Of a DNA stretch of 64,000 nt, positions 53,679 through 63,274 are shown piece by piece; within the stretch, counting starts at the first letter, position 1, and each line of letters starts with the position of its first letter. Under the pieces are notes generated by a model. It ran no database searches. It was given only the letters and a program-made list of their open reading frames with translations, and had not been told where the DNA came from. The position numbers and the translations under genes are program-made. This DNA is from Seonamhaeicola sp. (GTDB lineage: Bacteria; Bacteroidota; Bacteroidia; Flavobacteriales; Flavobacteriaceae). The stretch is taken from NCBI RefSeq assembly GCF_028281565.1, contig NZ_JANQJQ010000013.1:210558-274557 (forward strand). The letters are read 5' to 3'.

Positions 53679-54473
53679 TTAATAATGATAATTGACAATC
53701 CTGCCGTTTAAAGCCTGCTCATTTCTATAATTATTGAGAGGCATATTGTTCTTAAGTTTCAATACTTCTTCTACAGATAGTATAATAGGTTCTTTAAAGA
53801 CGATCCAATTGACATTTTCGGAGCAGGGTGGTGTAGTTAATGAACCGCCATAAGAATAATAATGCTTGTCCTCTAAGAATAAACCGGATAGATCTATTTT
53901 TTGATGGATATCCTTAACAGCGCCATTTTCAAGGGGTAAAAAACTTTCAAAGAATTCAAACAACTGACTTTCCTTGCCTTCTTCCCCTAAAACGCCTAAA
54001 ACGGTGATTTCTCCTCTTTTACTAACATGAACCAGGTGCATTTCAATAGGATAGATCATGCCATTAATCCTGTGTTCCGAAGGTTCGTGAAAATGAATTT
54101 GCTTTAAATAAAAGGTTTTGCCTTTATAGTTTATGGAATCTCCGGGTTCAAAGTCAAATTGAATGGAATGTCCGTTGTTTTCCACCTTGCTCAGTAGGGT
54201 AGATGGCGTATATAATATTTTTAGATCATTATTGATGCGAACCGAGTCCACATCATTGTGAATGATGTTTATAGGCGATTGGTGGTTCCCGTTGCAATCG
54301 GAATTCTTTTCTATTTCGGCCCAATGAACAGGGGAAGTTTCACCTGAGTAACTCCAATGCATTTCTTGTGTCCCATGTCCTGCTATAGTATTGTTCGGTC
54401 TTTTTTGAGTTTTGTAACAGGCAATAGCTACTAATAACGTTAGACCGATTAGTATTTTGACTGTGATTTTCAT
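53679..54473 (-). CDS. Alpha-type carbonic anhydrase lipoprotein
   Basis: The 264-residue product interconverts CO2 and bicarbonate with zinc. It has a signal with lipobox VAIAC (near residue 18), then the alpha-CA pattern: HWSYSGETSPVHWAE, NHQSPINI, KQIHFHEPSEHRING (two zinc His), PIEMHLVHVSKRG (third zinc His) and YYSYGGSLTTPPCSENVNWIVF (Thr of the active-site wall). All key residues are present. It would act in the periplasm or on the surface. Confidence 0.94.
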   Translation of the reverse strand: MKITVKILIGLTLLVAIACYKTQKRPNNTIAGHGTQEMHWSYSGETSPVHWAEIEKNSDCNGNHQSPINIIHNDVDSVRINNDLKILYTPSTLLSKVENNGHSIQFDFEPGDSINYKGKTFYLKQIHFHEPSEHRINGMIYPIEMHLVHVSKRGEITVLGVLGEEGKESQLFEFFESFLPLENGAVKDIHQKIDLSGLFLEDKHYYSYGGSLTTPPCSENVNWIVFKEPIILSVEEVLKLKNNMPLNNYRNEQALNGRIVNYHY

Positions 54474-54593
54474 AATGGGGTTATTTAGTAATCATGCTAC
54501 AAAATTAGTTCGGATAAAAGCTATAAAATCTAACTTTTGTCAGGTTTTGGCTTTTAACCGAAAAAATTATTAACTATTACGTTTTCTTAGGGC

Positions 54594-55079
54594 TTAAGGA
54601 TTAGACATATGGGAATGAATGACTTTCCATTTGCCATTTATTTTCGAATATACAAAGCTCCAAGCGAATTTACCTTTTAAAACCCGACCATCAACAACTT
54701 TAGCGGCATAGGTGCCGGAAGTCGTTAAAAGCACTTTACTTTCAGAAAGTACCGTGATCTTTTTATTGGTCACTGTCATATCCTGAGACTCCAGACCCTG
54801 GATACCTTGTTTGAAGCCGACCATTAATTCGTCAAAAGTCTCAAAGTATTGCCCGTTATCGATAAAACCGCTTTTTAGGGAATCATCAATGTTACTTTCA
54901 ATACCATCAACATCCAGCGTTTCACCGGCTTCAATACTTTTATTAAAGGTTTTGTAAATCTCAGTTTTAATGGATTTAATAGTGGTGTCGGACAGGTTCT
55001 GAGAATAACTTGGTCCCTGAAAAACAAGAACCAGTAATCCTGTTAAAATCAGAACAGGAACATTTGGTTTTGTACTCAT
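54594..55079 (-). CDS. Exported NTF2-like (SnoaL/SgcJ-type) protein
   Basis: The 161-residue protein begins with a hydrophobic signal segment (VPVLILTGLLVLVFQG). The rest is NTF2-like: a helical start (KSIKTEIYKTFNKSIEAGETLD), FIDNGQYFETFDELMVGFKQG, QDMTVTNKKITVLSESKVLLTTSGTYAAK, and a final GKFAWSFVYSKINGKWKVIHSH. It lies 30 bp after ccsBA, so it may be expressed with the nitrite reduction genes. No enzymatic role is clear. Confidence 0.78.
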   Translation of the reverse strand: MSTKPNVPVLILTGLLVLVFQGPSYSQNLSDTTIKSIKTEIYKTFNKSIEAGETLDVDGIESNIDDSLKSGFIDNGQYFETFDELMVGFKQGIQGLESQDMTVTNKKITVLSESKVLLTTSGTYAAKVVDGRVLKGKFAWSFVYSKINGKWKVIHSHMSNP

Positions 55080-55109
55080 GATTTTTTGTTTTAAATATAT
55101 GTTGTAGCG

Positions 55110-58100
55110 TTAACTTTTAACGCTTACTTTTCTGCGTTTATAAGCCACCAGAATGGTAATTAAGACCATACTGAAAAATATCACATAGACAAACTTTGGT
55201 ATTGGAACAGGATCTCCTGAGGCATAACTATGAAGGCCTGATAAATAGTAGTTTACACCAAACGAGGTCATGATTATGGACCAAAATGCAAACATGCTGG
55301 CTACATTTAATGTGTAAAAATTATTGAGTTTTGGTACGAACCGTAAATGCAATACAATAGCATAAACGATGATACTGATAAGCGCCCAGGTTTCTTTAGG
55401 GTCCCAGGCCCAATAACGTCCCCAACTTTCATTGGCCCAAACACCACCTAAAAAGGTACCTATGGCTAAAGTAAACAAACCAATGGTCATGGATAATTCA
55501 TTGATATAGGTCAGCTCTTTAATTTTTAATTCTATGATAGATCTGGTCTTTTTCGTTTTAAAAAGCATAAGTAATAAGGCCATGATACCAAGTACTGCCG
55601 ATAGTGCTAGAGGCGCATAACTACTCACAATAGTAGCTACATGAATCTTTAACCAGTACGATTTTAATACCGGCATCAGGTTGGTGATCTCAGGGTTTAA
55701 CCAATCCAGGTAACTAACAAATAGTAACGCACCTGAAAATAATGTAGCTAATGGCAGTGCAAAATCCGATTTTCTAAAGGTTATTAATCCGCTTAATAAT
55801 AAACACCAGGCTACAAATACCAACATTTCATAACCGTTACTCCATGGGGCATGTTGCGCTACATACCAACGTAAAATGATATTAAAAGTGAATAGCAAAA
55901 AAGATATGAGCGTAAGAAGGATTAACCCATTCCACACCATGTTTATCAGTTTATTTAGGGAAAACATTCTTACTATAGACATGATGAGGAGTGCGAAACC
56001 AATAGTAAAGAACACTTGGAATAACCAAAAATTGATATTGGCCTTGTTGTACCATAATTCGGCTTCAACACGTTCAGGTGTCGGAATGATGGATGCTCCG
56101 ATAACATCCTGATATTTTTTAACGTAGTTTAGTTTTTCATAAGCTTCGTTGTATTTCCGCTGATTGAGATCATTAAAATAAGCCGGCAATATAGATTTGG
56201 CAAAACGACCATCTTCTTCGGTGAAATCTTTAAAATCATGTGTATAACTGTACCAGGTATTATTTTCATCTTCTTTATTCGGGAATATTTTCAGATAATT
56301 CCCTGAGAACAGATTATAAAGAATATTAAAACGTTCGTCAATTTTTAAAACTTCTTTATCAAATTCGTTACGTTCCGCAGGTTTCTTTTTATTGGCCTGT
56401 TCGGCGGCATCCGATAACAAATAACGTCCTTCATGATCTAAGAAACTGACAAAGGCGTACAGTCCGTTTGCTCCAACTGAAATATTGTTTAATAGATCCC
56501 CTGTTTTTTGCGTATCCGCTTTAATAATGGGAATTTGTTGCCATATGCCCGGCGCCATATGCATACCTAAAAATACCTGATTCACATCAAGTTTCAGGGT
56601 TTCACCATCTACGGGATATTTAAAATAAGCTTTTCTTGAGATCTTTCTAATGCATTCGGAAGCCAGCGTATTTATAGGTTTGATACGCCCATCTAAATCC
56701 TGAACCAATAATCTGCCAAAGAAATCGGCTTGTTGTATATCTACTTGTTGTGATTGTACCAGTTTTTCAATAGAAACTTTTGGAATACTATCCTGATCTG
56801 TTGAGGCTTGAGATTGTTGACTCAACAAAGCAATCATTAAAGCAATAACCGTAACCGTTTGTGTTTTTAATTTTTTTAGCTTTTTATTAATAATTTGAAA
56901 ACGGGATGTTTTCCCAAAAAAGGTAAAGCACATGCCAAGGCCCATTAAAAAATAACCAATATAAGTTATCCAGGTACCGATACTATCGTAATTTACTGAT
57001 AACACAGTGCCTTGTTCATCGGTATCATAACTGGCTTGAAAGAATCGGAACCCTTTGTGATCCAATACATTATTCATGAAGATTCGATAGGGAATTTGCT
57101 CATCACCATCCAAAATCATAACCTCACTGGCGTACGCCGAAGGACTAGAAGAGCCCGGATAGCGCTCCAGTTGAAAATCGTTTAATTTTAAAGCGAATGG
57201 TGTTTGAATGGCTCCGGAACCGTAAGACAGAATAATTTGTAAGTCGTCATTAAATTCCCCAATGTGCTTTACAGGTAAAAAGCCTTCGCGATAGAGCAGG
57301 TTGGTTTCCTGGATGGCTTCGTCATCAACCCTAACATCTACTATCAGTGCATCATCCAAAGTTTTATCATTCTCTGTTTTGGATGTTGTCGAACTTTTCA
57401 GTTTAAAGGTTCCATGGGAATGGTGCGCCGTTGGAACAAAAGAAAAATCCCCGGAACGAAATAAGGTTCTTAATGATATGTTCTGAAGGGTGTCTTGTTG
57501 GATCTTTCCGGCCTGCTGACTCGCCATGATAAAAAAGTCAATCGGGTGTGGTGCTTTAATTTTAAAAGTACCATCAGCTTCATAAATATTAATAATGCCT
57601 TCCTTATCTGATTCAAAGCCTACCTCGTGCTGATGCGCTCCAATGCGTTCAATTTCACCTTTTTGCAGATAGACGGTATGACGTCCGTTACCGGCAGTAA
57701 CTACCATTTCTAAAAGTGGTGTGCCGTTAACGCTATCGCTAATCACTTCCGGTGTTGCATCGGCAATATAATCCTTATAGGTTATGCTTATCTTTTTTCC
57801 TTTAAAATCGGTATCGACTTCAAAATGATTATCCTGCAATGGTGAAAAACTGAATTTTTTATGAACGGTCTTTTCGTTTTTCCCATCGGTTATGGTAGCA
57901 GTCAGGAGTTTGGTGTCAGAAATAATGATATTGGATGAAGCGCCTTCACGAATCCGCATTATACCACTGTAGGACGTGTATCTTGTTATTCCCGCACCAA
58001 GAATAATGACTATAAAAGCAATATGAAACAAAAAGATGGCCCACTTTTGTTTTCTGAACAGCCTGTATTTAAAAATGTTGAACAAAAAGCAGATGGCCAA

Positions 58101-58268
58101 ACCTACCATAACAACTTCAAACCACCAGGCATCATAGATACTGGCCCAGGCAACGACAGTACCATAATCATTTTCAACAAAAGTGGCTATAGCCATAGCT
58201 ATGGCAAAAACCAATAGAAGGATTAATGCCAGAGTCGATGAAGAAAAGAATTTATATAATTTTTGCAT
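55110..58268 (-). CDS. ResB-CcsA (CcsBA) cytochrome c synthase fusion
   Basis: The 1052-residue membrane protein attaches haem to CxxCH motifs in the System II route. The N-terminal part is ResB-like: MQKLYKFFSSSTLALILLLVFAIAMAIATFVENDYG, FNIFKYRLFRKQKWAIFLFHIAFIVIILGAGITRY, and a large periplasmic part. The C-terminal part is CcsA-like, with WYVAQHAPWSNGYEMLVFVAWCLLL and the haem-handling motif WGRYWAWDPKETWALIS. The fusion is common in Bacteroidota and Epsilonproteobacteria. It follows nrfA, whose pentahaem product needs it. Confidence 0.94.
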   Translation of the reverse strand: MQKLYKFFSSSTLALILLLVFAIAMAIATFVENDYGTVVAWASIYDAWWFEVVMVGLAICFLFNIFKYRLFRKQKWAIFLFHIAFIVIILGAGITRYTSYSGIMRIREGASSNIIISDTKLLTATITDGKNEKTVHKKFSFSPLQDNHFEVDTDFKGKKISITYKDYIADATPEVISDSVNGTPLLEMVVTAGNGRHTVYLQKGEIERIGAHQHEVGFESDKEGIINIYEADGTFKIKAPHPIDFFIMASQQAGKIQQDTLQNISLRTLFRSGDFSFVPTAHHSHGTFKLKSSTTSKTENDKTLDDALIVDVRVDDEAIQETNLLYREGFLPVKHIGEFNDDLQIILSYGSGAIQTPFALKLNDFQLERYPGSSSPSAYASEVMILDGDEQIPYRIFMNNVLDHKGFRFFQASYDTDEQGTVLSVNYDSIGTWITYIGYFLMGLGMCFTFFGKTSRFQIINKKLKKLKTQTVTVIALMIALLSQQSQASTDQDSIPKVSIEKLVQSQQVDIQQADFFGRLLVQDLDGRIKPINTLASECIRKISRKAYFKYPVDGETLKLDVNQVFLGMHMAPGIWQQIPIIKADTQKTGDLLNNISVGANGLYAFVSFLDHEGRYLLSDAAEQANKKKPAERNEFDKEVLKIDERFNILYNLFSGNYLKIFPNKEDENNTWYSYTHDFKDFTEEDGRFAKSILPAYFNDLNQRKYNEAYEKLNYVKKYQDVIGASIIPTPERVEAELWYNKANINFWLFQVFFTIGFALLIMSIVRMFSLNKLINMVWNGLILLTLISFLLFTFNIILRWYVAQHAPWSNGYEMLVFVAWCLLLSGLITFRKSDFALPLATLFSGALLFVSYLDWLNPEITNLMPVLKSYWLKIHVATIVSSYAPLALSAVLGIMALLLMLFKTKKTRSIIELKIKELTYINELSMTIGLFTLAIGTFLGGVWANESWGRYWAWDPKETWALISIIVYAIVLHLRFVPKLNNFYTLNVASMFAFWSIIMTSFGVNYYLSGLHSYASGDPVPIPKFVYVIFFSMVLITILVAYKRRKVSVKS

Positions 58269-58374
58269 AATGTGCTATTTGAAAAAAGATAATCTTTGAA
58301 GTATGATGCTCCAAAGATTATCTCTTTTAACTCGGGGCGAGTTTAAACTATTAACGTACTACTAATCTATTTCT

Positions 58375-59871
58375 TTAATTTGCTACGGATACTTTTTGAC
58401 TTCCGTAGGTAGCTTCTCTTTTTTCAGCAGCTTCTAACCATTTTGGTAAAAGGTTTTCTTTAAATTCCTCTTTTTCTTTGGTTAATTTTTCCATATCCAG
58501 GCCAATGTATTCCTGAGCTTTTTCTTTACTTGAAAGATCCGGCATTTCAACAGGTTTGTTATGTCCAAGTTCTGCTAGCAGACGGGCTAGTTTTACACGA
58601 CCTTCGGTAGCTTTGTCTAAACCACTACTTAACACACGGCCTGTTTCAACCGGAGAATGGAACGATGCTCCGTGAGCAGCAGCAGCATAATCCCAACGCC
58701 ATTGTGCATGGCGGATATCCATTAAAATATCTTTCATTTGTTCTTCCGTAGCACCAAGATCCCAACATTTTTTAGCCTCTACATGCATTCTAACCAAAGC
58801 ATCTTCTAAACGTAATCTACTCTCGGCAGCTTTTTGCTGACGGTCATAAACATTGGCTCTTAATTTCTCAGCTTCCTCGCGGTGACATACCTGGCATGAG
58901 TTCGCAATATTGTTCAAAGGTGATTGAATGTGGTGATCCGTAAATTTTTGTCCGCCTTCACTTTTATATGGCATATGGCAATCGGCACAAGAAACACCTC
59001 TATCGGCATGCACACCGGTTAAGTAGGTTTCATAACCCGGATGCTGTGCTTTAAGCATTGGGGCCTTACTTAATTTATGCGTCCAATCTTTGAAGTTCAT
59101 GTCATCATAATATTTCTCCATAGCCTCCACAGACATACCGTTTTTCCATGGGAATGTTAAATAAGGCACCCCTTCTTTCCCAGGTGTATTTTTATTGAAG
59201 TAATACTCTACGTGACATTGTGCACAAACCAATGAACGCATTTCCTGATGGGTAGCTTTGTTGATATCTTTGCCCATGGCTTCAAAGGCTTCAACCAATG
59301 CAGGACGCGTAATGGTTAGCTTCATGGTTTTTGAATCATGACAATCTGCACAACCAATGGGGTTAACAACTTCTTCCCCTTTATCGGCCCATTTACCACT
59401 GTAGAATTCGGCAATACCAATCTCGTTCATTAAACGTGGTACATCCGGACTCTTACAGGTCCAACAAGTAGCTGGCATAGGACCGTCACCTTTTCCTTTT
59501 GGTCCGCCGGTTCGCAATGAGTTATGTAGATCCTCAACGGCGTATTGGTGACCTCGGCCCTGATTGTAATCTTTGGAGAATCCGTAACCGGCCCAAAGCA
59601 CCGCTAAACGCGTATCTTCTTCTAACATATCCCGCATGGCATTACCGCCCTGGAAGGAAGCAAAATCACCTTGTTCTGTTTGTAAAAACGACTGATACTC
59701 TGCAGGAAAGTTTTTCCCCCATTCTTCATTTCTCGGCTCATTTTCATTGATCTCTACCTGAGGTACATATTTAAATTTAGCTTCATTCTTTCTGTTCACG
59801 ATACTTGAAGCCAGAATTCCTAATAAGAAAACTACAACTACAGTTACTATAAATAATACTTTGTTTTTCAT
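58375..59871 (-). CDS. nrfA: Cytochrome c552 nitrite reductase, ammonia-forming
   Basis: The 498-residue enzyme reduces nitrite to ammonium with six electrons. It has five haem sites: the catalytic CWTCK (lysine-ligated, CxxCK) and CADCH, CAQCH, CADCH, CQVCH. An N-terminal signal anchor (LFIVTVVVVFLLGILASSIV) fits export. The flanking catalytic-region residues are visible (GVSCADCHMPYKSEGG). It lies 28 bp after nrfH and 106 bp before ccsBA. Confidence 0.97.
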   Translation of the reverse strand: MKNKVLFIVTVVVVFLLGILASSIVNRKNEAKFKYVPQVEINENEPRNEEWGKNFPAEYQSFLQTEQGDFASFQGGNAMRDMLEEDTRLAVLWAGYGFSKDYNQGRGHQYAVEDLHNSLRTGGPKGKGDGPMPATCWTCKSPDVPRLMNEIGIAEFYSGKWADKGEEVVNPIGCADCHDSKTMKLTITRPALVEAFEAMGKDINKATHQEMRSLVCAQCHVEYYFNKNTPGKEGVPYLTFPWKNGMSVEAMEKYYDDMNFKDWTHKLSKAPMLKAQHPGYETYLTGVHADRGVSCADCHMPYKSEGGQKFTDHHIQSPLNNIANSCQVCHREEAEKLRANVYDRQQKAAESRLRLEDALVRMHVEAKKCWDLGATEEQMKDILMDIRHAQWRWDYAAAAHGASFHSPVETGRVLSSGLDKATEGRVKLARLLAELGHNKPVEMPDLSSKEKAQEYIGLDMEKLTKEKEEFKENLLPKWLEAAEKREATYGSQKVSVAN

Positions 59872-59899
59872 TGGTTTAAAATTTGCAGGTCGTTGTTAA

Positions 59900-60505
59900 T
59901 TAGTTTTTATCGTTTATTTGATTGTTTAGCCATTTTGGGATCACCGTTGTTAAGGTATCCGTTGGAATAGGGGCTATATTATTTCTGATAGTTGATATAC
60001 CATGCACGGTTCCATGTGGGATTTCCTGATGGCATTCCCAACATTTCCGCTCCGTTCTGCTTTCTTTGTGGCCATCTATCCAACCGTCATATTTAGTTTG
60101 GGTTACTTGCTGCACATGACATCTGATACAATTGTCCTGTACTACTTCTTGTGACGCCTCACGCATAAACATCACTTCAGGTTCCATACGAGCGGTAAAA
60201 ATAGTGGCGTGAAATAAGCCGTCTTTTGCTTTAAAAAAGTATTTGTTGGCAACATTGTTATGCGGTACATGACAATCGTTACAATTGGCATATTCCCTGT
60301 GCGAACTATGCATCCAACTGTTATACATAGGTGTCATAACATGGCAGTTAACACAGGCCTGAGGTTTGTTGGACATATAAGAAACTAACGAAGCCTCCTT
60401 AGCCATAAAAAAGCCCAAACCTGTAAGAGCTCCAATTAAGACGACTGCTACCGGACGCCATCTGGACTTTTTATTGGGTAGAATTTCTTTTTTCTTTAGG
60501 TTCAA
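59900..60505 (-). CDS. nrfH: NrfH tetrahaem quinol dehydrogenase
   Basis: The 201-residue protein passes electrons from menaquinol to NrfA. It has an N-terminal membrane helix (VAVVLIGALTGLGFFMA, about 18-35) and four haem motifs: CVNCH, CNDCH, CIRCH and CWECH. The third and fourth are in the typical NrfH order. The start is TTG at 60505; no in-frame ATG precedes the membrane helix. Upstream lies a 9-bp inverted repeat (60587-60637) that may be an operator. Confidence 0.95.
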   Translation of the reverse strand: MNLKKKEILPNKKSRWRPVAVVLIGALTGLGFFMAKEASLVSYMSNKPQACVNCHVMTPMYNSWMHSSHREYANCNDCHVPHNNVANKYFFKAKDGLFHATIFTARMEPEVMFMREASQEVVQDNCIRCHVQQVTQTKYDGWIDGHKESRTERKCWECHQEIPHGTVHGISTIRNNIAPIPTDTLTTVIPKWLNNQINDKN

Positions 60506-60586
60506 GTTACTTGTTTTAGTTGGTAGATATACCTTAAAGTTTTACAAGGCCAAAAATAATTAAATGAAAACCAGCAAAACCTTACA

Positions 60587-60637
60587 AATGTCATGTTTTT
60601 ATAATTTTTTTGTTATAGAATTATTAATCATGACATT
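60587..60637. promoter_or_regulatory. Inverted repeat AATGTCATG/CATGACATT upstream of nrfHA
   Basis: Two 9-base arms at 60587-60595 and 60629-60637 flank an AT-rich loop, 82-132 bp before the nrfH start. Each arm includes TGTCATG. A related TGTCAT palindrome lies before the SLC13 gene (21822). A regulator of anaerobic respiration of CRP/FNR type is possible; no such regulator is in the window. Confidence 0.45.
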
Positions 60638-60721
60638 CTTTACTTTACGCTGAATATCGCATTTTATTTTTATAAATAAAAACCTTTATACCTAAGTGAT
60701 TATTATTTAAGGAGATACATT

Positions 60722-61096
60722 TTATTTAGCCTTCTTTTTTCGTGGTTTACTGCCTTTTGCCAAAGGATTAAAAGCAATGCATAGGTCCAGCCAATAGCTA
60801 AGGTCTGCTTCCGTATCAAAACCTTCAGGAGTTACAAAGATGTAACCTTTCATGGGGCGTCCGGTGAAGTCCATGGGTAAACAATGTGGTTTTTCCAATT
60901 CCTGTTCATATACATCTTGTCCAATACGGGCCATTAATAAACTATCTCCGTATTTTTTGTCAATATGTATGCCGCATAGCATTTTATTATCCATTTTAAA
61001 ACAAAGTCCGCCCATCATTTTGAGTTCTGTGAAATGCGCTTTCTTTTCTTTAAGTTGTTGCCTGATGCGATCTGCTAAATACTCGTCGTATGCCAT
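60722..61096 (-). CDS. TfoX/Sxy N-terminal domain protein
   Basis: The 124-residue protein has the TfoX N-domain pattern: MAYDEYLADRIRQQL, FTELKMMGGLCFKMDNKMLCGIH, LMARIGQDVYEQELEKPHCLPMDFTGRPMKGYIFV and a lysine-rich tail. In gamma-proteobacteria, TfoX promotes natural competence; in Bacteroidota the role of these short proteins is unknown. It is a single gene. Confidence 0.85.
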   Translation of the reverse strand: MAYDEYLADRIRQQLKEKKAHFTELKMMGGLCFKMDNKMLCGIHIDKKYGDSLLMARIGQDVYEQELEKPHCLPMDFTGRPMKGYIFVTPEGFDTEADLSYWLDLCIAFNPLAKGSKPRKKKAK

Positions 61097-61173
61097 TTTC
61101 TTATGAAATTGATTGTTATAGCTTCATGTTTTAAAATTACGTTTTATATATTAGAGTCCATAATTTTTTTCAT

Positions 61174-61431
61174 ATGACTAAAGAAAATAAGGCAAGGGCC
61201 TATTGGAAGGAAAACATCAAGTATGTTTTAATATTACTCGCTATCTGGTTTTTAGTATCTTACGGAGCGGGTATTTTGTTTAAAGACGAATTGAATACCA
61301 TTAAAATAGCGGGTTTTAAGCTTGGGTTTTGGTTTGCACAACAGGGGGCCATGTATGTTTTTGTGATTCTCATTTTTGTTTATGTACGCTTAATGAACAA
61401 ACTTGATAAAAAGTACGGTTACGATGCATAG
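61174..61431 (+). CDS. DUF4212 small subunit of sodium:solute symporter
   Basis: The 85-residue protein has two hydrophobic helices (ENIKYVLILLAIWFLVSYGAG and GFWFAQQGAMYVFVILIFVYVRLM) and the family pattern LGFWFAQQGAMYVFV. Proteins of this family are encoded just before an SSS-family symporter. Its last 8 bases overlap the symporter ATG (ATGCATAG), so the two are translationally coupled. Confidence 0.9.
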   Translation: MTKENKARAYWKENIKYVLILLAIWFLVSYGAGILFKDELNTIKIAGFKLGFWFAQQGAMYVFVILIFVYVRLMNKLDKKYGYDA

Positions 61432-63148
61432 TTTACTAATTGCGGCTATTGCCGTACAGGATTGGACCTATATTTTAGTGGGTATAACTTTTGCTTTATA
61501 TATAGGAATTGCTATCTGGTCCAGGGCAAATTCCACTAAAGATTTTTATGTAGCCGGAGGGGGCGTGTCTCCATGGGCTAACGGTATGGCTACAGCAGCG
61601 GATTGGATGAGTGCTGCCTCCTTTATTTCTATGGCGGGTATTATCTCATTTGCCGGGTATGATGGCGCGGTGTATTTAATGGGATGGACCGGGGGCTACG
61701 TATTGTTGGCCTTATTATTGGCACCCTATTTAAGGAAGTTTGGAAAGTTTACGGTTCCCGATTTTATTGGCGATAGATATTATTCAAATGCAGCGCGAAT
61801 TGTAGCTGTCATTTGCGCCTTATTAGTATCGTTTACTTATGTGGCAGGACAAATGCGCGGTGTTGGCATTGTATTCTCCAGGTTTTTGGAAGTAGATATT
61901 AATTCGGGAGTTATCATTGGGATGTTCATCGTGCTTTTTTATGCCGTTTTAGGAGGCATGAAAGGGATCACCTATACGCAGGTGGCGCAGTATTGTGTGC
62001 TGATCTTTGCTTTCATGGTGCCTGCTATTTTTATTTCCATTCAAATGACGGGAAACCCAATTCCACAGTTCGGCTTTGGAGGTGAACTGGCGGATGGATC
62101 CGGAACTTACTTATTGGATAAATTAGACGGACTGAGTAAAGAACTGGGTTTTGCCGAATATACTGAAGGTTCAAAATCAACCATAGATGTATTTGCCATC
62201 ACTTTGGCACTAATGATCGGTACGGCTGGATTACCGCACGTTATTGTCCGTTTCTTTACGGTTAAAAGAGTAAGGGATGCCCGTAAGTCGGCAGGAATTG
62301 CGTTGTTGTTAATCGTTTTACTATACACTACAGCACCCGCAGTGGCTGTTTTTGCAAGAACAAATATGATTGAAACGGTTTCTGATAAACCATATACCAG
62401 TATGCCGGAATGGTTTAAAAAGTGGGAAACTACGGGATTGATAAGTTTTGAAGATAAAAATGAGGATGGCAAGATTCAATATTTAGCGGATGGTAAGCAT
62501 AATGAGTTGACAGTTGATAGAGATATTATGGTATTGGCTAATCCTGAAATAGCCAAATTGCCTAATTGGGTCATTGCTTTGGTGGCTGCCGGTGGTTTAG
62601 CGGCGGCTTTATCAACAGCTGCAGGATTATTATTGGTGATTTCTGCATCAGTGTCTCACGATTTGATTAAAAAAGTTATAAAGCCTTCCATTTCGGAAAA
62701 AGGGGAGTTGGTAGCAGCTCGTTTATCAGCTGTTGGAGCCGTGGTAGTAGCCGGTTATTATGGGATCCATCCGCCGGGTTTTGTGGCGGCTGTAGTAGCC
62801 CTGGCCTTTGGTCTGGCAGCAGCTTCGTTCTTTCCTGCTATTATTTTGGGAATCTTCTATAAACGGATGAACAAAGAGGGGGCAGTAGCGGGTATGGTGG
62901 TTGGAATCATATCCATGCTACTATACATGATCAAATATAAATTGGGCTGGTTTGACGATACCTTACCTGATAAAAGCGAATGGTGGTTTGGTATTTCCCC
63001 GGAAGGTTTTGGCGCGGTCGCGATGCTGTTAAATTTCATAGTTTCCATTACTATTATGAAGTTTACCAAAGCGCCTCCGAAAGAAGTTCAGGACATAGTT
63101 GAAAATATCAGAATACCCAGTGGGGCCGGTGAAGCTATCAATCATTAA
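61424..63148 (+). CDS. Sodium:solute symporter (acetate-permease-like, VC_2705 type)
   Basis: The 574-residue protein has 13 or so membrane helices and SSS features: KDFYVAGGGVSPWANGMATAADWMSAASFISMAG, GTAGLPHVIVRFFTVKRVRDARKSAG (the family signature region), LVAAGGLAAALSTAAGLLLVISASVSHDL. A soluble insert (about 300-375 with KNEDGKIQYLADG) is usual for this type. With DUF4212 before it and acs after it, acetate is the likely substrate. I start at the ATG at 61424, not at 61403. Confidence 0.9.
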   Translation: MHSLLIAAIAVQDWTYILVGITFALYIGIAIWSRANSTKDFYVAGGGVSPWANGMATAADWMSAASFISMAGIISFAGYDGAVYLMGWTGGYVLLALLLAPYLRKFGKFTVPDFIGDRYYSNAARIVAVICALLVSFTYVAGQMRGVGIVFSRFLEVDINSGVIIGMFIVLFYAVLGGMKGITYTQVAQYCVLIFAFMVPAIFISIQMTGNPIPQFGFGGELADGSGTYLLDKLDGLSKELGFAEYTEGSKSTIDVFAITLALMIGTAGLPHVIVRFFTVKRVRDARKSAGIALLLIVLLYTTAPAVAVFARTNMIETVSDKPYTSMPEWFKKWETTGLISFEDKNEDGKIQYLADGKHNELTVDRDIMVLANPEIAKLPNWVIALVAAGGLAAALSTAAGLLLVISASVSHDLIKKVIKPSISEKGELVAARLSAVGAVVVAGYYGIHPPGFVAAVVALAFGLAAASFFPAIILGIFYKRMNKEGAVAGMVVGIISMLLYMIKYKLGWFDDTLPDKSEWWFGISPEGFGAVAMLLNFIVSITIMKFTKAPPKEVQDIVENIRIPSGAGEAINH

Positions 63149-63274
63149 TATCCAGAAACTTTATTGTCCGTCGATAGTTGTTAGTTATATGTAGAAAAAA
63201 CTTAGTAGGAAATCATTTATTTATTTATTTTAGGGCGCAACTAAATTTGGCGTTAATTTTAATTAAAAACAGAT

